This document shows, one piece after another, positions 13,490 to 25,239 of a stretch of DNA of 64,000 nucleotides. The first letter of the stretch is position 1. Every line of letters begins with the position of its first letter. A program made the translations under genes and the position numbers. The stretch comes from Pyxicephalus adspersus (lineage: Eukaryota; Chordata; Amphibia; Anura; Pyxicephalidae). A model generated the notes under the pieces. The model ran no database searches. It was not told where the DNA came from and saw only the letters and a program-made list of their open reading frames with translations. The stretch lies in NCBI RefSeq assembly GCF_032062135.1, contig NC_092860.1, forward strand, positions 70,336,018-70,400,017. The letters are read 5' to 3'.

Positions 13490-14640
13490 CTTCCCTACCC
13501 TTTCAGCAAGATACTCCCTCATCCTAACCTTATTCCTATTCACCCAACTGAAAAATTCTTACCCCCCTCTCTAATGGTCTATGAAATGCCAGATCTTTCA
13601 GCAATAAACTAACTTATATACACAATCTTCTCCTGTCTAAACCTCTGAACTTTCTGTCTCCCACTGAAACCTGGCTTGCCTTCTCAGATTCTGCTGCTGC
13701 TGCACTCTCCTATGGAGGTCTTCACTTGACACATACCCCTGGACTTGGCAGAGTAGGTGGTGGTGTGGGTCCTATTCTCTCCCCTATCTGTACATTCAAA
13801 GTCCTTCCTACTCTGTCCTTCTCTCATTTTGACCTCATTTGAAGTGCATTCTGTCCTTCTTTTCTGCCCACTACCTTTCCTTGTTGCTGTTGTTCACCAC
13901 CATCACCCCCCCCCCAGCCCAATTTTCCAATTTTGGACAACTTTGCCTTTTAACTCCCACATATTCTTTACCAAGACCTGCCTACTCTCATCCTCAGTGA
14001 CTTCAATCTTGCAGTGGAGGTCCCCAACCATCCTTTCTCAGCCAAACTGCTCTCCATTACCTCCTTCTTTGGACTTACACAGAACATAAGCGGCCCCACA
14101 CACATCACCGGACACACCTTAGTCCTGGTATTTTCCAAACTCTGCAACCTCACCCACAACTCACCATGTCCTCTTTCTGACCACAGCCTCCTCACCTTCA
14201 GCCTATCTAATTCTTGTCCCTCCTTTGCCACATCCCAGCCCTGGTCAATGACAGAGAGACATCTGTAACCTAGACCACAGGCTAACTGCCTTATGTCCCT
14301 AACCCCCCCTCTCTCTAAGATCATCTCCAGATAGAGCTGTCACTTAGTTCAATCCCACCCTTTCTTTGGCTCTGGATAAAGTTGCCCCTGCCACGTTTCT
14401 CTACCCCTGTCCCACTAACCTCTGACCTTGGCACAATAATTACACCAAACATTTACAAAAGGCTGCTTGTGCAGCTGAGCACAAGTAGAGGAAATCTGCC
14501 CTCAGCACTGACTTCATGGACTACAAAGCCAGACTACAACACCTTAACAGTGCACTCACTTGTCTTTCACTTGAAATATATTCCCACAGGTCCTCTTAAT
14601 TTTCCAGGCTAAATCAACTTCCCTAAAATCACCTTTCCAT
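13490..14640 (+). pseudogene. LINE endonuclease (APE-type) remnant
   Basis: Decayed plus-strand non-LTR retrotransposon 5' part of ORF2. Recognisable blocks in shifting frames are NARSFSNKL, an ETWL-like block (CTETWLA region), GLGRVGGGV, a GDFN-like SVTSILQW/SDFNLAVEVPNHP segment, GPTHITGHTLVLVFSKL and PLSDHSLLTF. These are the order and motifs of the apurinic endonuclease domain of L2/Rex1/CR1-group LINEs. Stops and shifts are frequent; the reverse transcriptase part is not visible. Confidence 0.65.
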
Positions 14641-15316
14641 CCATACTGAATATGTACATAATATACACAAAGGATATACATTACTTAAATTAAAGATTAT
14701 TTCTTAGAATTAGTAATAACTTTTTTTAAGATTGACTTAAAATGATAAAATTCTGAGCCCACCATATTTTAATCAATTAGCAATGTTGTAAAATGCATTG
14801 ATTGCTATTACTCCACAAGGCTAAGCAAAACAAAAATAATTCATAGTTGTGGTCTGATTGTTTGTCCTTATGATATAAAAGCTGCTTTGTTTTCCCTGTC
14901 AAGGTTGGCCTTATAGGCACACATTGAGTAGTTACAATGTATTTTTTATAAAAAGGGCAGTGCCAAGGACTGAGTGCAGTTTTAACTGAATGTTCCAGTT
15001 ATCAAACACTCCCTCTTGCGGCAGTATTGACAATGCTACAGTACACAGAAATAGAATAGTTTGTTAAAATCAAAGCTCAATAAGGATTTCTTTTTAATTA
15101 GATATAATACATACATTTTCTGAAACAAATTCATCACGTGAGACACTATAGTTGTAGAAATGATAGATTTGATATAGGACATTTCATAGGAAATAGCAAT
15201 ACTTATACCCTAAATGGTAAAGTATTAAAAATGCAGTCTGCATGAAAGCCTAAAGAAAAAGCATTAACAATTTTGTTTCAGGCCAATTTTCCCTTTTCAT
15301 GAGTTGTCATGAGTTG
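14641..15316. other. 3' flank / 3' UTR of the complexin gene
   Basis: AT-rich and without coding signal. On the minus strand this is directly downstream of the complexin stop and should contain its 3' UTR; I saw no single convincing AATAAA. Confidence 0.4.
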
Positions 15317-15535
15317 TCACATTATTTCACACTTCTCTTCTGCTACTTTTTTCACTTCAGTAAATGTTCCTTGAGCCCGTGTCTTCAGCACATCAATATC
15401 AATGTCAGGCAACATAGAAAGAAAAGAGCCCTGTTCTTCTTCCTCTTCTTCATCTTCCTGCACCATCTTAGCAAGATCTTCTGGAAGTTCCACCTCTCCT
15501 CCTACAATCTGTAATTGGGCATCATCCTTCTCACT
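15317..15535 (-). CDS. cplx4: Complexin-3/4-like coding exon 3 (C-terminal, CAAX box)
   Basis: A 219-bp exon including the TGA stop (15319-15317), after the acceptor CTTCATGCAG. It encodes [20 protein letters not shown], the acidic run EDEEEEEE, the amphipathic [10 protein letters not shown] and the prenylation box CEIM. A C-terminal Met in the CAAX box predicts farnesylation rather than geranylgeranylation. Confidence 0.95.
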   Translation of the reverse strand, partial: SEKDDAQLQIVGGEVELPEDLAKMVQEDEEEEEEQGSFLSMLPDIDIDVLKTRAQGTFTEVKKVAEEKCEIM

Positions 15536-16428
15536 CTGCATGAAGAAAAAAGTATATGCAGGTAACAAATATAAGAGTGGGATGAGATTAAGAGTTTTTG
15601 TTTTTATTAATATTTATTTGCTTCAAAATATGTTTAATTTGCATAATTAGTTCCAGTACCAATGGGCCACATACACAAAATACAACTACCTGTGATATTG
15701 GGAGGAGCACTAATGTCAAATAGAGGCTAGAGCCCTCTTTAGGGCCTTTGTTTAAAAAGACAAAGAGAGAAGCATACATTTCATCTTATCAGATGTCATT
15801 TGATAATCAATCAAGCATCCTTTCAGGTATAGTTTACAACATGAATTGTAAAAGTTGGAATTTTGTGTCTCCGTGTGTCATAAAATTTAGGGTCTGGTAG
15901 TTAGGGTTGGTGAAGTGGCCTCTGACTGAGCTGTATTCAAGAACACATTTATTAATGATTCATATTTCAATTACACAGGTCTGTACAAAGTTGTAGTTGG
16001 CCAATTTAGAGCCGGATCATTATGGTGAGCATTTTGAGTCCCAAACATGCCTAGTTTGGTCCCTTTGAACTCTGTATTTTGTGCTAAATATTAATCTGGG
16101 CACTAGCAGTTCATAAAACCTGAACCTGGGGGAATTATGGATCTTGCTAAAATACAAGGATCCTAGGTGTGTCCACAAAGCATCATAATCCATGTCAGCC
16201 CCCACCCTGCTGTCATTGGATGGTCCTATTAGTCCCTCCTCTGTTTATTGGCCTAGAAAGAGCTATGTGAGCCTATTAGAGGGACCTCTCACTACCATAT
16301 TGCAAAGGACAACGGCATTGACAGACTGAGCACTGCAGGGAGCCCTGACTAATAACTTATACACTATTTAATGTACAGCACTGTTTATTATGTTGGTGCT
16401 ACATAAATCCTGTTTATTAATATTATTT

Positions 16429-16459
<31 letters not shown>

Positions 16460-19400
16460 AATGTTAATTATTAACCACCTGAGCGTTACACTGATGTCTA
16501 GATTTCTGTACCAAAAGTGTTACAGGTTTTCATGAAATTTTTTTTTTTAAATTGTAGACCTGTAACTTACAGAAATATGTCCGAACAGGGTTCTAGTAGA
16601 TATAATGAATATAAAAAATGTTTGAAACACACAATCATGAAAAAAAAAAAAAAAAAATTACTTTTAATAAAATTAAAGGAAAAACACAAAATTCAGCCTA
16701 AACAAGAATACATAAATAAATGAAAAATACTGAAAATGCGATAATTCGGTATAATGTATAGTAATATATTTTTCTAAAACACCTCCCTAGTGTCCAACCG
16801 TCCAACGTCACATACCTATAGACAAAACCACATAAATATATTTTCTATTATTTTGTATTGGATTGGATACAGGAGTTTGTATTCAATCTAATACTGAAAA
16901 TGCGATAATTCGGTATAATGTATAGTAATATATTTTTCTAAAACACCTCCCTAGTGTCCGTCACATACCTATAGACAAAACCACATAAATATATTTTGTA
17001 TTATTTTGTATTGGATTGGATACAGGACTTTGTATTCAATCCAATACAAAATGAGAACAAAATTCAAACTCTCATTATGTATTGGATTGAATACAAATTC
17101 CTGTATCCAATCCAATACAAAATACATACTTTGTATTTATTTTTAATTGAAACTCATTCATTCATTTTGTATTGAATTGAATACAAACTCCTGTATTCAA
17201 TCCAATACAAAATGAATGAATGAGTTTCAATTTGAATTTCCCGCACACGTGCCGACGTCATCGCGCACGCACGCACAAGAAGCCGGCTGGCTGTTTTTTT
17301 CCTCAGCCGGCCGGCTTCTTGTTTCAGTGATCACCCGGCGCTGGAACGAGAACGACGCTGGATGATCAGCGGGACCAGGTAAGACGCCGGCCGGCATCTT
17401 GTGTTCCGCCGGCCGGCCAGCGGAACACAAGATGCTGGCCGGCTTCTTACCTGGTCCCGCTGGTATACGTGAAGGCACCCAACGCTGGAGAGGGAAACCG
17501 ACGGACGACGATCGACGAAGGATGACGCTAGAACACGAACCCGACGCTGGATTAGCACAGGGGGACCGAGATTTTCCCTACATTAAAATCCCCACTTACC
17601 TGGGTAAGTGGGGATTTTAATGTACGGAAAATCTCGGGCTTAACCAAAAGAGCAACTTTTTTTAGCCCGTACGAAGGTCGGGCTTAACGGTCGGGAGGTT
17701 AATAAACAGGAAGTCAATGTCTAAATATTACTTGATGGCATAACATGGATTCAGAACAGAGAGGAGAGTGAGGAGTGATAATACTGAACACTAAGGGCTC
17801 ATTTTAAAACACCACAAATCTGACATTCCCTTGTAGGAATCTTCCTGGTCCATGTGTTTTCAAGGCAGTATTTGATCCAACCAGGGAATCTTTGAGGGAA
17901 TTTTAGATTTCCTGTTTTATAAATAGAGCCCTAAGATTAGTTTTATAATCTCTTGGCCTTCAAACTAGCAGTTCAGGAGTACATGGATTAATACAATTAA
18001 AAATGTTATATTGTAAATGTAGTATTTTTTAGTTTTTAATGCCTTACTGGTATCCTTAATGCTATAAATGTTTCAGAAATAGTCTCTGTAATACACTCAT
18101 TGTTGCAACTCTGGTTTCTTTAATACAGTCAATTATACCACTCTGCATTCTATAATGCAGTAATTGATGGCTTACTAGTCTATGTCACATTGAGGGAGGG
18201 AAAGCAGGAAGCTTGGTTGGTAAAAATTAGGGATGGTCATTCACTAACTGATTGCTAAAGGCGGCTTGGGGGTGTCACTGGGCTTGCAAACTTAGATGAG
18301 AAGTCCCTCATCTAAATTTTTTCCACATGACAAAATTAAAGGCTGGTTTTGTCAACAGTTTACTAAACTCTGAAACTAAACTTCTATAGTTTGACAAATT
18401 TTCCCTCTCATACCTAGTTAACAGATGAGCTAATCTGTATATTATTGGGCTTCACAAATTTGGAAGATTTGGATTTTAATTTATTTATTTTATTATATTT
18501 TAAATTTAATTCAGAGATCTAAACAGGTCATTAATTACAAATGTCAGAAATGTTTTAACATACTATAGCATTTCCTAATTTTGTGTATTTTTAAAGACAT
18601 AGATGCTACAAAAATTATTTTTACCTGTGGCAGTCTATACTTGTCCCTCATATGCATTCTGACTGTTGCCCTCTCTGCTTTCTTCTGTGCAAAGGCATGA
18701 TCCCGTTCTATCCTGTGTAAACACAAGTACTGTATTATCCATACTTCTATTGAACTACATGCAGACAGAAACAGAAGCAAGCTCACATTATATTGATCCA
18801 AAATTCTTACAGCAATGTGTGTGTTAGGTGTGGTGAGGAAGGGGGTTATAGTTTTCTGTGTAATATATGGGTGTTCTGGTGTTCATGCAAACTGCTGCTC
18901 TTTAAAAGATTCAATTGTCCCTGGCTAAGAGCCATCTGGGAATCAATAACCTGGTAAGCCTCCCTAAGGACAAAAAAAATAAATAATTAAAGAAGTGTTT
19001 TATAGGTGCTCAAAGAGAAATGGCCTGATAAATATAATAATAATTACTGTGTAAAGCAGTTTTAAAGATTACTTTGTAACTCCACACTTTACAAGGAATG
19101 TATTACTATGACACACTTCAAAAGTTTCTTTAAAGATAATTGAACAAACGACAAAGGTATATACACCCTTCATAAATCATACAGTATAGGGTTATGTGTT
19201 TTTGGAATAATATAGTAACTTTTTTTTTATTCATTAAACAGCCAAATGGAAATTGGTTTCATTGTTCTTTCTTGAACTATGCATGGCATATTCAATGCAA
19301 ATTTTGAGATTCTGGAATGCAGGAATAATTTCTGAACAATTTCCTGCCAGCTATATTACTAGAATGCCTTAATAATTGTAGGTATGTGCAAGGATATTTG

Positions 19401-22252
19401 ATGAAATGTATCCTGTTATCAACTGTCAAGGAGAAAATATCTAAAGCAAAGGAAAATACTGACTAGCAAATCAGACCTAGCAATTCAGGTTGTCAAGGTC
19501 ATATATCTTTGACTATATCCAACTAACCATACACATTACTTAAAATGAACTATTCTTTGTCTTTTTAGCTGCTATCACTAGCCCTTTAAACTGCACACAG
19601 CAAATTTATGTAGCAAATAGACATAAGAATATAATGCTTCCTTCTGATCTTGCCATGGTTGCCAAGCCTCTCCATCCAAATGTCAGTTTTTTGCTAAAAA
19701 AATGCAGCCCAATTTCAGTAGCAGGCATGTAAGCTGGTATCCCCATGGTTGAAGGGCTGGGAGCTCCTAGGCCTCCAATTATGGTTCTACGTGTACATAT
19801 CCATCTAGTGGGTGTTCTAAAGTTCTACTTTTATATCCAGGAGTCCATTGTAACAGTGCTACCCCCTCCCCTTGGGTGCAAGTAAGATGTTTCCTGCTTA
19901 CTAAGGCACAAAAAGAGTTGAAGTAAATACACAGAGATGGGTTTAGGCATTTTATAAAAAAATAAAAAATCAAAGCTTAACCACTTTGACTTTTTTTAAT
20001 ATTTACTCTAATTTAAATATTTTATCCAATTACCTTAAATAAAAAATGTAATAACAGAAAAAAGGCAGACTAAATGCTGGAATATATACAGTAGATGTTG
20101 TGACGAACGCCTTCTCAGCCCGGACCCCTGTGCATAGACTTTCCAGCACGCTCAACAACAGTCCACGCACCAGCAGGCTGAGAGGGGCCATCATGGGGCA
20201 AAGTTAACCACTCTGTTACCCCTTGCCAAACACACCTTTACAGGTACACTGCCACGACGTGCTTAGACAGAAGCACGCACCGTTACCCTTGACAACCGCA
20301 GTTATGATTCTGCTACTTTAGTGTCTCCCATTGCCACTCCAGACAGGGATGTCTCAGAAATCACAATGTTTATAGTAGCGTTTCGGGTTAACAAGTTACA
20401 CTATTTCTACTTAGAGCATTCAGAGATTCAGCTTATACTTTTTATAAGGCATAAAAAGTAAAAACATACAAGAACAGTGCACACACAAATACAGAAAAAT
20501 TAAGACTAATCAAAGAACAATAACAGAACTATAGCAGCAGCATAAAATAAAACTGTGAAATAATACTTAGATAGGGTTGGTTTGCCTTGGTCCCGGTTGC
20601 TGTGTAAAGTCCAAGTTATTAGTCACTGGGCTCCCTGCAGTGCTCAATGTGTAAGTACCGTTGTCCTTAGCAACAAGATGATGTTAGTGAGAGCTATCTC
20701 TGCTGGTCTTACATGGCTTTTTCTATGCCAACCACAGAGGTGGAACTAATACAACAATTCAATGACAGCAGGGTGGGGGCTGTCTGAGGGGCTGTCTCAA
20801 CATGGGTTATGATGCTCTGTGGACACTTCCAAAATGCCCTTGTTCTAGCCATTATTAATATTTTCATAAGTACAGGTTTTTATGAACTGCCAACCCCCAG
20901 ATTATATATTCACCGCAAAATAGGGAGTTCACGGAGACCAAACTAGGCATGTCTTGGACTTATAGCTCACCAGAACATGCTAAATTTGGTTTCCAGGCTT
21001 TCCTGAGGCCTTATTATTATTATTAATATTATTATTAGTTATTGGTCTTAAAATGCTCACCATAACAATCCAGCTACAAATAAGCCAAATACTACTTTAT
21101 ACAGAATAGTATATTGGCAATATAAAGATTATTAATAAATGGGTTTCTGAATACAGCTCAGAGTCCATTTTACTAGCCTTTTCTAAGTTTTATGACACCA
21201 GAGACACAAAACTCCAACTTTTTCAATGGGTGTTGTAAACTAGAGGGTCTGGAAGGATGCTGGTTGTCAGATCAAGAAATATCTGATAATGGGAAATGTA
21301 TGACCCTGGTCTGTTAAAGAAACAATTTCCAAAGACATTTTAAAAGAAGACAATTTTTTATATTTTCCACAATATCACAGATGCTGTTTTTGTAAATCTC
21401 TTTCAGCTTTGAATTAGCTTGATCCACATGGAAACATGAATTTTAGAAATGTAAAACAAATCACTTATCTCTAGCTGTAAAATGCTTATGAAGTTATAGG
21501 GAAATGTATGCGTACATTGTACTTGCAATGTACGCATTGTGTTGACACGCTTGTTGCTCCAAACCCAGGAACCCTAGGATTGCACAGCATTATACCAAAG
21601 TAACATGTGCAGTGCTTAAAAAATATATCATGCACTACTTGGGTGATGACAACCAAGTGACTTGCAAAACAAATGCAATGTGTGTTTGTGTATTTAGCAA
21701 AATGTACTACAATAATAGTGAGAATTAGCAATAATTCTCTAATTTTACCCTGGACTGTAGAACCCACTTACAAGGCATTTTGCTATCCATTGTATAACAT
21801 GCATAGTAGTTCTCACATATCTTTAAGTATATTTTCCTCATATAAAACAGCAACACAATAAAACGTGTTAAATTTTAAAAAATTTAGCAACAATAAACTG
21901 AATGTTCAGTGGAACACATTGCATTGACTAATCTTACATGCATAACTAATCTTACCAAACCATGTTTAACTTTGGTTGCTGGTATACATCATATACAGAT
22001 TTGCCTTGAATGTGTATTCCAGAAAATATGTATGATTGAATATAAATCTGATTCACACTTTTTACAGATATACAATACTTACTTCTCTTCCACTAGCTGT
22101 CTTTGGTACTCCTCAAACTCTTCCCGTGTCATTCCCTTGGACTGTGCCGTCTCTTTCCCATCTGGATTTTCTTTTGTTTCTGTTTCTCCACCAAGGTTAT
22201 TTCCCAGATTCTTCATGGAAGATCCCATCATAGTTTTCAGCATAAATGCCAT
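15317..22252 (-). CDS. cplx4: Complexin of the complexin-3/4 subfamily (complete, 3 coding exons)
   Basis: Complexins bind the assembled SNARE bundle and clamp or promote synaptic vesicle fusion; the 3/4 subfamily is prenylated and known from retinal ribbon synapses. Three exons (22252-22083, 18712-18625, 15535-15317) join in frame with GT-AG introns into 158 aa. The protein begins [10 protein letters not shown] and has a conserved accessory segment ([10 protein letters not shown], residues 41-50). The central SNARE-binding helix ends in RDKYRLP. By alignment, the complexin-1 contacts Arg59, Arg63 and Tyr70 are kept as Arg71, Arg75 and Tyr82, while Ile66 is Met78. Next come LPEDL, an acidic run at 113-120 and a C-terminal CEIM box whose Cys155 should be farnesylated. 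The N-terminus and total length resemble CPLX3, while the LPEDL and TFTE parts resemble CPLX4, so the paralogue is uncertain and the symbol provisional. The start codon has G at -3 and G at +4. Family certain, paralogue not. Confidence 0.93.
15785..16440 (-). repeat. Interspersed repeat, left member of an inverted pair (complexin intron 2)
   Basis: Matches the reverse complement of about 20610-21300. Shared words include AAAAGTTGGAATTTTGTGTCT, CATGCCTAGTTTGGT, GTGTCCACAAAGCATCATAA and GCACTGCAGGGAGCCC (with small differences). No coding capacity recognised; possibly an old LTR or MITE. Confidence 0.75.
16475..17698. mobile_element. 1.2-kb TTAA-flanked foldback element in complexin intron 2
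   Basis: TTAA at 16471-16474 and 17699-17702; termini CCACCTGAGCG and CGGTCGGGAGG resemble the CCTCCCTAGCGG family. About 130 bp is tandemly duplicated (GAAAATGCGATAATTCGG at 16731 and 16898). A cluster of TTGTATTGGATTGAATACA inverted repeats lies at 16850-17220, a GC-rich hairpin (CCGGCCGGC arms) at 17380-17450 and a near-perfect stem around CATTAAAATCCCCACTTAC at 17580-17625. Non-coding. Confidence 0.75.
17703..18624. other. Complexin intron 2 remainder, nothing else seen
   Basis: AT-rich intronic sequence on the minus-strand gene. No further repeat or RNA gene recognised. Confidence 0.5.
18625..18712 (-). CDS. cplx4: Complexin-3/4-like coding exon 2 (SNARE-binding helix)
   Basis: An 88-bp exon with acceptor TTTACACAG and donor GTAAAA. 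The first base completes Lys57. It encodes [18 protein letters not shown] and then the RDKYRLP core of the SNARE-binding central helix. The boundary with exon 3 is in phase 0 after Gln86. Confidence 0.94.
18713..20096. other. Complexin intron 1, proximal part
   Basis: Non-coding AT-rich sequence; short frames only. Confidence 0.5.
20097..21310 (+). repeat. Interspersed repeat, right member of an inverted pair (complexin intron 1)
   Basis: The part 20610-21300 is the inverted partner of 15785-16440. The upstream part 20097-20600 begins TGTGACGAACGCC and is GC-richer, so the whole could be one LTR-like repeat that is 5'-truncated in the left copy. A TTATTA simple tract sits at 21010-21040. No protein recognised. 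Confidence 0.6.
21311..22082. other. Complexin intron 1, distal part
   Basis: AT-rich intronic sequence ending at the exon 1 donor. Open frames crossing 21909-22390 on the plus strand are shadows of complexin exon 1. Confidence 0.5.
22083..22252 (-). CDS. cplx4: Complexin-3/4-like coding exon 1
   Basis: Encodes residues 1-56 plus two bases of codon 57. The ATG at 22252-22250 gives [10 protein letters not shown], as in complexin-3. A downstream Met (residue 4) is also possible but would lose the conserved MAF start. The exon ends with a GTAAGT donor at 22082-22077. It contains a Gly/Asn/Glu-rich linker and the [18 protein letters not shown] accessory helix. Confidence 0.93.
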
Positions 22253-23330
22253 GTCTGTATTATTTATGCTTCAAAAAGCCCTCAAAAATATTGTACTTAC
22301 TCAGCTAAACACTGCAAAATTCACAATGTTTTGAATATTATATCAATATTTGAAGTTAATTCTGATGTATTGGTAAAGAACCATACCTAATTATTTACAG
22401 GAGTTATATATTTCTTTTGCCTGTTGATATCTTGGTACTGTGCAAGGTGAATGTGTCCCTGCACAGACAGCCTAAACCAGCTTAAAGCATTAGGTATTAA
22501 TGAGGTGGAGATATCTGTAGTTCCTTTTGCAGAGATTCATATCCTCCTTCCTACTAAGCCCAGAAGCTGCTCAAGTTATCCCCAAGTTATACTCATCATT
22601 GCTTTAAAACCTGATATGAAATATAAAGAGAAAAATGTATTGTTTTAAATATAAGGTTCACATCAGAAGTTCATTAACTGTGCTCTCAAACTATGTTTTG
22701 ATTGAATATTTTACTAGTAAAATACACAGTAGAATATCACCTATCTAAATATCCCAGACAGTGCCTAAATCTGTAACTTGCAGTATGTGTTATGTTTAGT
22801 ACTTATTACAATAAAAGTATGTATTTTAAATCTAATTACTGAAGTCATTTATAAGCTTTTACATGTTCACATTTTCTGTTACAGAGTGAAAACACTGCTC
22901 CCACTGTCTCCCACTTGTGCACCTACTCACCAAACAATTATTGTTTGGATGCAAACAAAGGTTGACAATCCCCAATTGTATATTGACAAAGGAGAAATAA
23001 GAAGGTAGGTATCATTAAAGATACCTTTATTTACTTCCTTTGCAAACAATGAAACTCATAGAGTTGTACCCAACTACACTGTTGTTCCTGGACTACTAAT
23101 GATTTCTATCATCTATTTGGAAATTTTGTGTGAACAGTTGATCTTTTCCTAAAACAACAATGATAGTAGTGGGCATTTATTAGAAGTATGTGTTGATTTG
23201 TTTTAAAATTGTGTGACTAATATTAATGTTTTGTAAGTTTTGATCTATGTCATTACATATTTTAAAAAAAGCTCCTTTTTCTCTTTGATTAGGAAACTCT
23301 GTCAACATTCATTATGCAGGCATAGAAAAA
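22253..23330. other. Upstream region of the complexin start codon
   Basis: Should hold the 5' UTR and perhaps the promoter of the minus-strand complexin gene. No CpG-rich segment or clear TATA element was distinguished. Confidence 0.35.
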
Positions 23331-23332
23331 AG

Positions 23333-23850
23333 TTTCTAAAAGTGGTAACCCCGAGTCACACTCGGGGTTGGAACACCTATGGAAGGTTAGTAAATACAGA
23401 GCTTACCTGATCCGCTGGGGTCCCGCGTCGTCCAGCGCTGCGATCTCCGTATTCTTTCTTCTTTATTCTTCCTGCTTCTGCATCCGATGAGTCACCGGGG
23501 GAGTTCCTGGTGACGTCGGTGCGTGTGTACATCCCGGCCGGGCGGGGCGGGAAATTCGAAATCCATTTGTATTGCACTCATTACAAAATAACTGTATTGA
23601 ATGCAATACATTGGATTTTTATGTGTAAAAGAAGTACATTGTTTTTAAGAACATTTATTTTACAGTATATATGTATGAGTAAAATATGTATTTTTTTTTA
23701 AATTTAAAAAAAATAATTTTTTTTTTAAATATATAGATTTTTCAATGTATTCAATTTTATTGTTTTTAAATGATTTTGTGTTTCAAACTTTATTATACTC
23801 ATACTTTATTATACTCATACTATTATACTATACTAGAACCACTAGGGAGG
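23333..23850. mobile_element. TTAA MITE (CCTCCCTAGCGG family), GC-end truncated
   Basis: Right end CCACTAGGGAGG followed by TTAA (23851-23854). The left side starts inside the family at AAAAGTGGTAACCCCGAGTC with the CCCCGAGT...ACTCGGGG hairpin. A CpG-rich block (CGCTGGGGTCCCGCG) and an AT-rich block with TATTATACTCATAC follow. Non-coding. Confidence 0.75.
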
Positions 23851-24031
23851 TTAATGTCACCACCAGGTAATTTGTCTGCAGGAAGTATATGTGTGTAGTC
23901 AGAAGTGACTACAAGGAGAGTACAGAAGATCAGCAGTACTAGGGTGCAACAAAGGCCAAAATATGGGAGTTGTGTATAAAACACTTGTATTTAAAACAGG
24001 TAGGAAAACATTGACAAAAAACATCATTCAA

Positions 24032-24033
<2 letters not shown>

Positions 24034-24074
<41 letters not shown>
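24034..24074. repeat. (AAT)n microsatellite
   Basis: About 13 AAT/ATA units. Confidence 0.95.
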
Positions 24075-24075
<1 letters not shown>

Positions 24076-24796
24076 CAAAAGTACGGTTGTATACTTACGT
24101 TACATAAGGGGGAAAACTATAACATATAACCATCTGAACTAGTACAGAAGTGGGGGAGCGAGGATAAGAAGGGGAGGGGATAGATGGGGTGGAAGGGTGG
24201 TGTGCAACGTTTGGTGCATAATTACATTGCCTACATTGCTGGCTATCCAGCAGAATCCTTACAGATAACCAAAAAGATCATTGGTGTCACTTACTTTAGA
24301 GCCACTAATTGCTCACTGCAATGAACCCCTAGCAATATCTAGAGAAACTCTGCTGTAGGGAGAAAACTAAATGTACAGTTGAAATGCATATAGTACACAA
24401 AGTTTTACCAGTCAACACATCTGTATTTTTTATCATTATTATCTTGATTCATTGTCAAAGAAGCAGGATGGAATTGAAATAGAAAGCTGCATTGCTGAAT
24501 CAAAAAATAAGCATGTCACTGGCCCGATGCAATGTTACAGAGGTGTATATTCATAAGCCTGGATGGATAGGTTTTTAAATCGTTTGGAAGGTAAAACAGG
24601 TATTATGTTGTTGTGCAGTGCTAGTGACAGGGATAACACACATTTATGTTATTTATTTATAGTAGTATAAACATCACATAATATTTCCTTTAGTTGCAGG
24701 ACTAAATGTAGGGATGATGTTCATTGCACAATGGGTTCATGGTAAATCTGTGTGAGTTTACATTTTCAGCAATTTATGGCAAACTTTACTTTTTTT

Positions 24797-25038
24797 GGCA
24801 ACATTTATTTTACAGTATAATATAATAGTATGAGTAAAATTTATATATATTTTTTTTAATTAAAGAAATTAAAAAAATATATTTTTTAATGTATTTAATT
24901 TGTTTTTTTTACATGATTTTGTGTTTAAAACCTTATTATACTCATACTATTGTATTATACTGTAAAGTACATTTTCATGAAAAACATTTTACCGCTTTTA
25001 GACATATAAATCTGGAGAGAAATGTACCACTAGGGAGG
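24797..25038. mobile_element. TTAA MITE half copy (AT-rich end)
   Basis: Carries the ACATTTATTTTACAGTATA / ATACTCATACTAT block shared with 23640-23840 and 51455-51640. It ends ACCACTAGGGAGG followed by TTAA (25039-25042). The GC-rich half is absent. Confidence 0.75.
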
Positions 25039-25239
25039 TTAAGCAATAATGTATATTGTGTAAAAGAAGGAAAAGAATGAGGTTCACGGCTCAAGGATTG
25101 TGTGAAATATTATAGATGTGTATTTGTTACATCAAGAAAAAACATTTACATAACGTAATCAAGTATTTTACCTTGGTCCTGTTAACACTTCACGGGACTT
25201 AGGTGTTACATACTAGACACAGTACTTATATGTCATCAA

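Noticed and set aside
13757..14324. Possible host gene at 13.7-14.3 kb
   Set aside because: Motifs are those of a LINE endonuclease, in broken frames.
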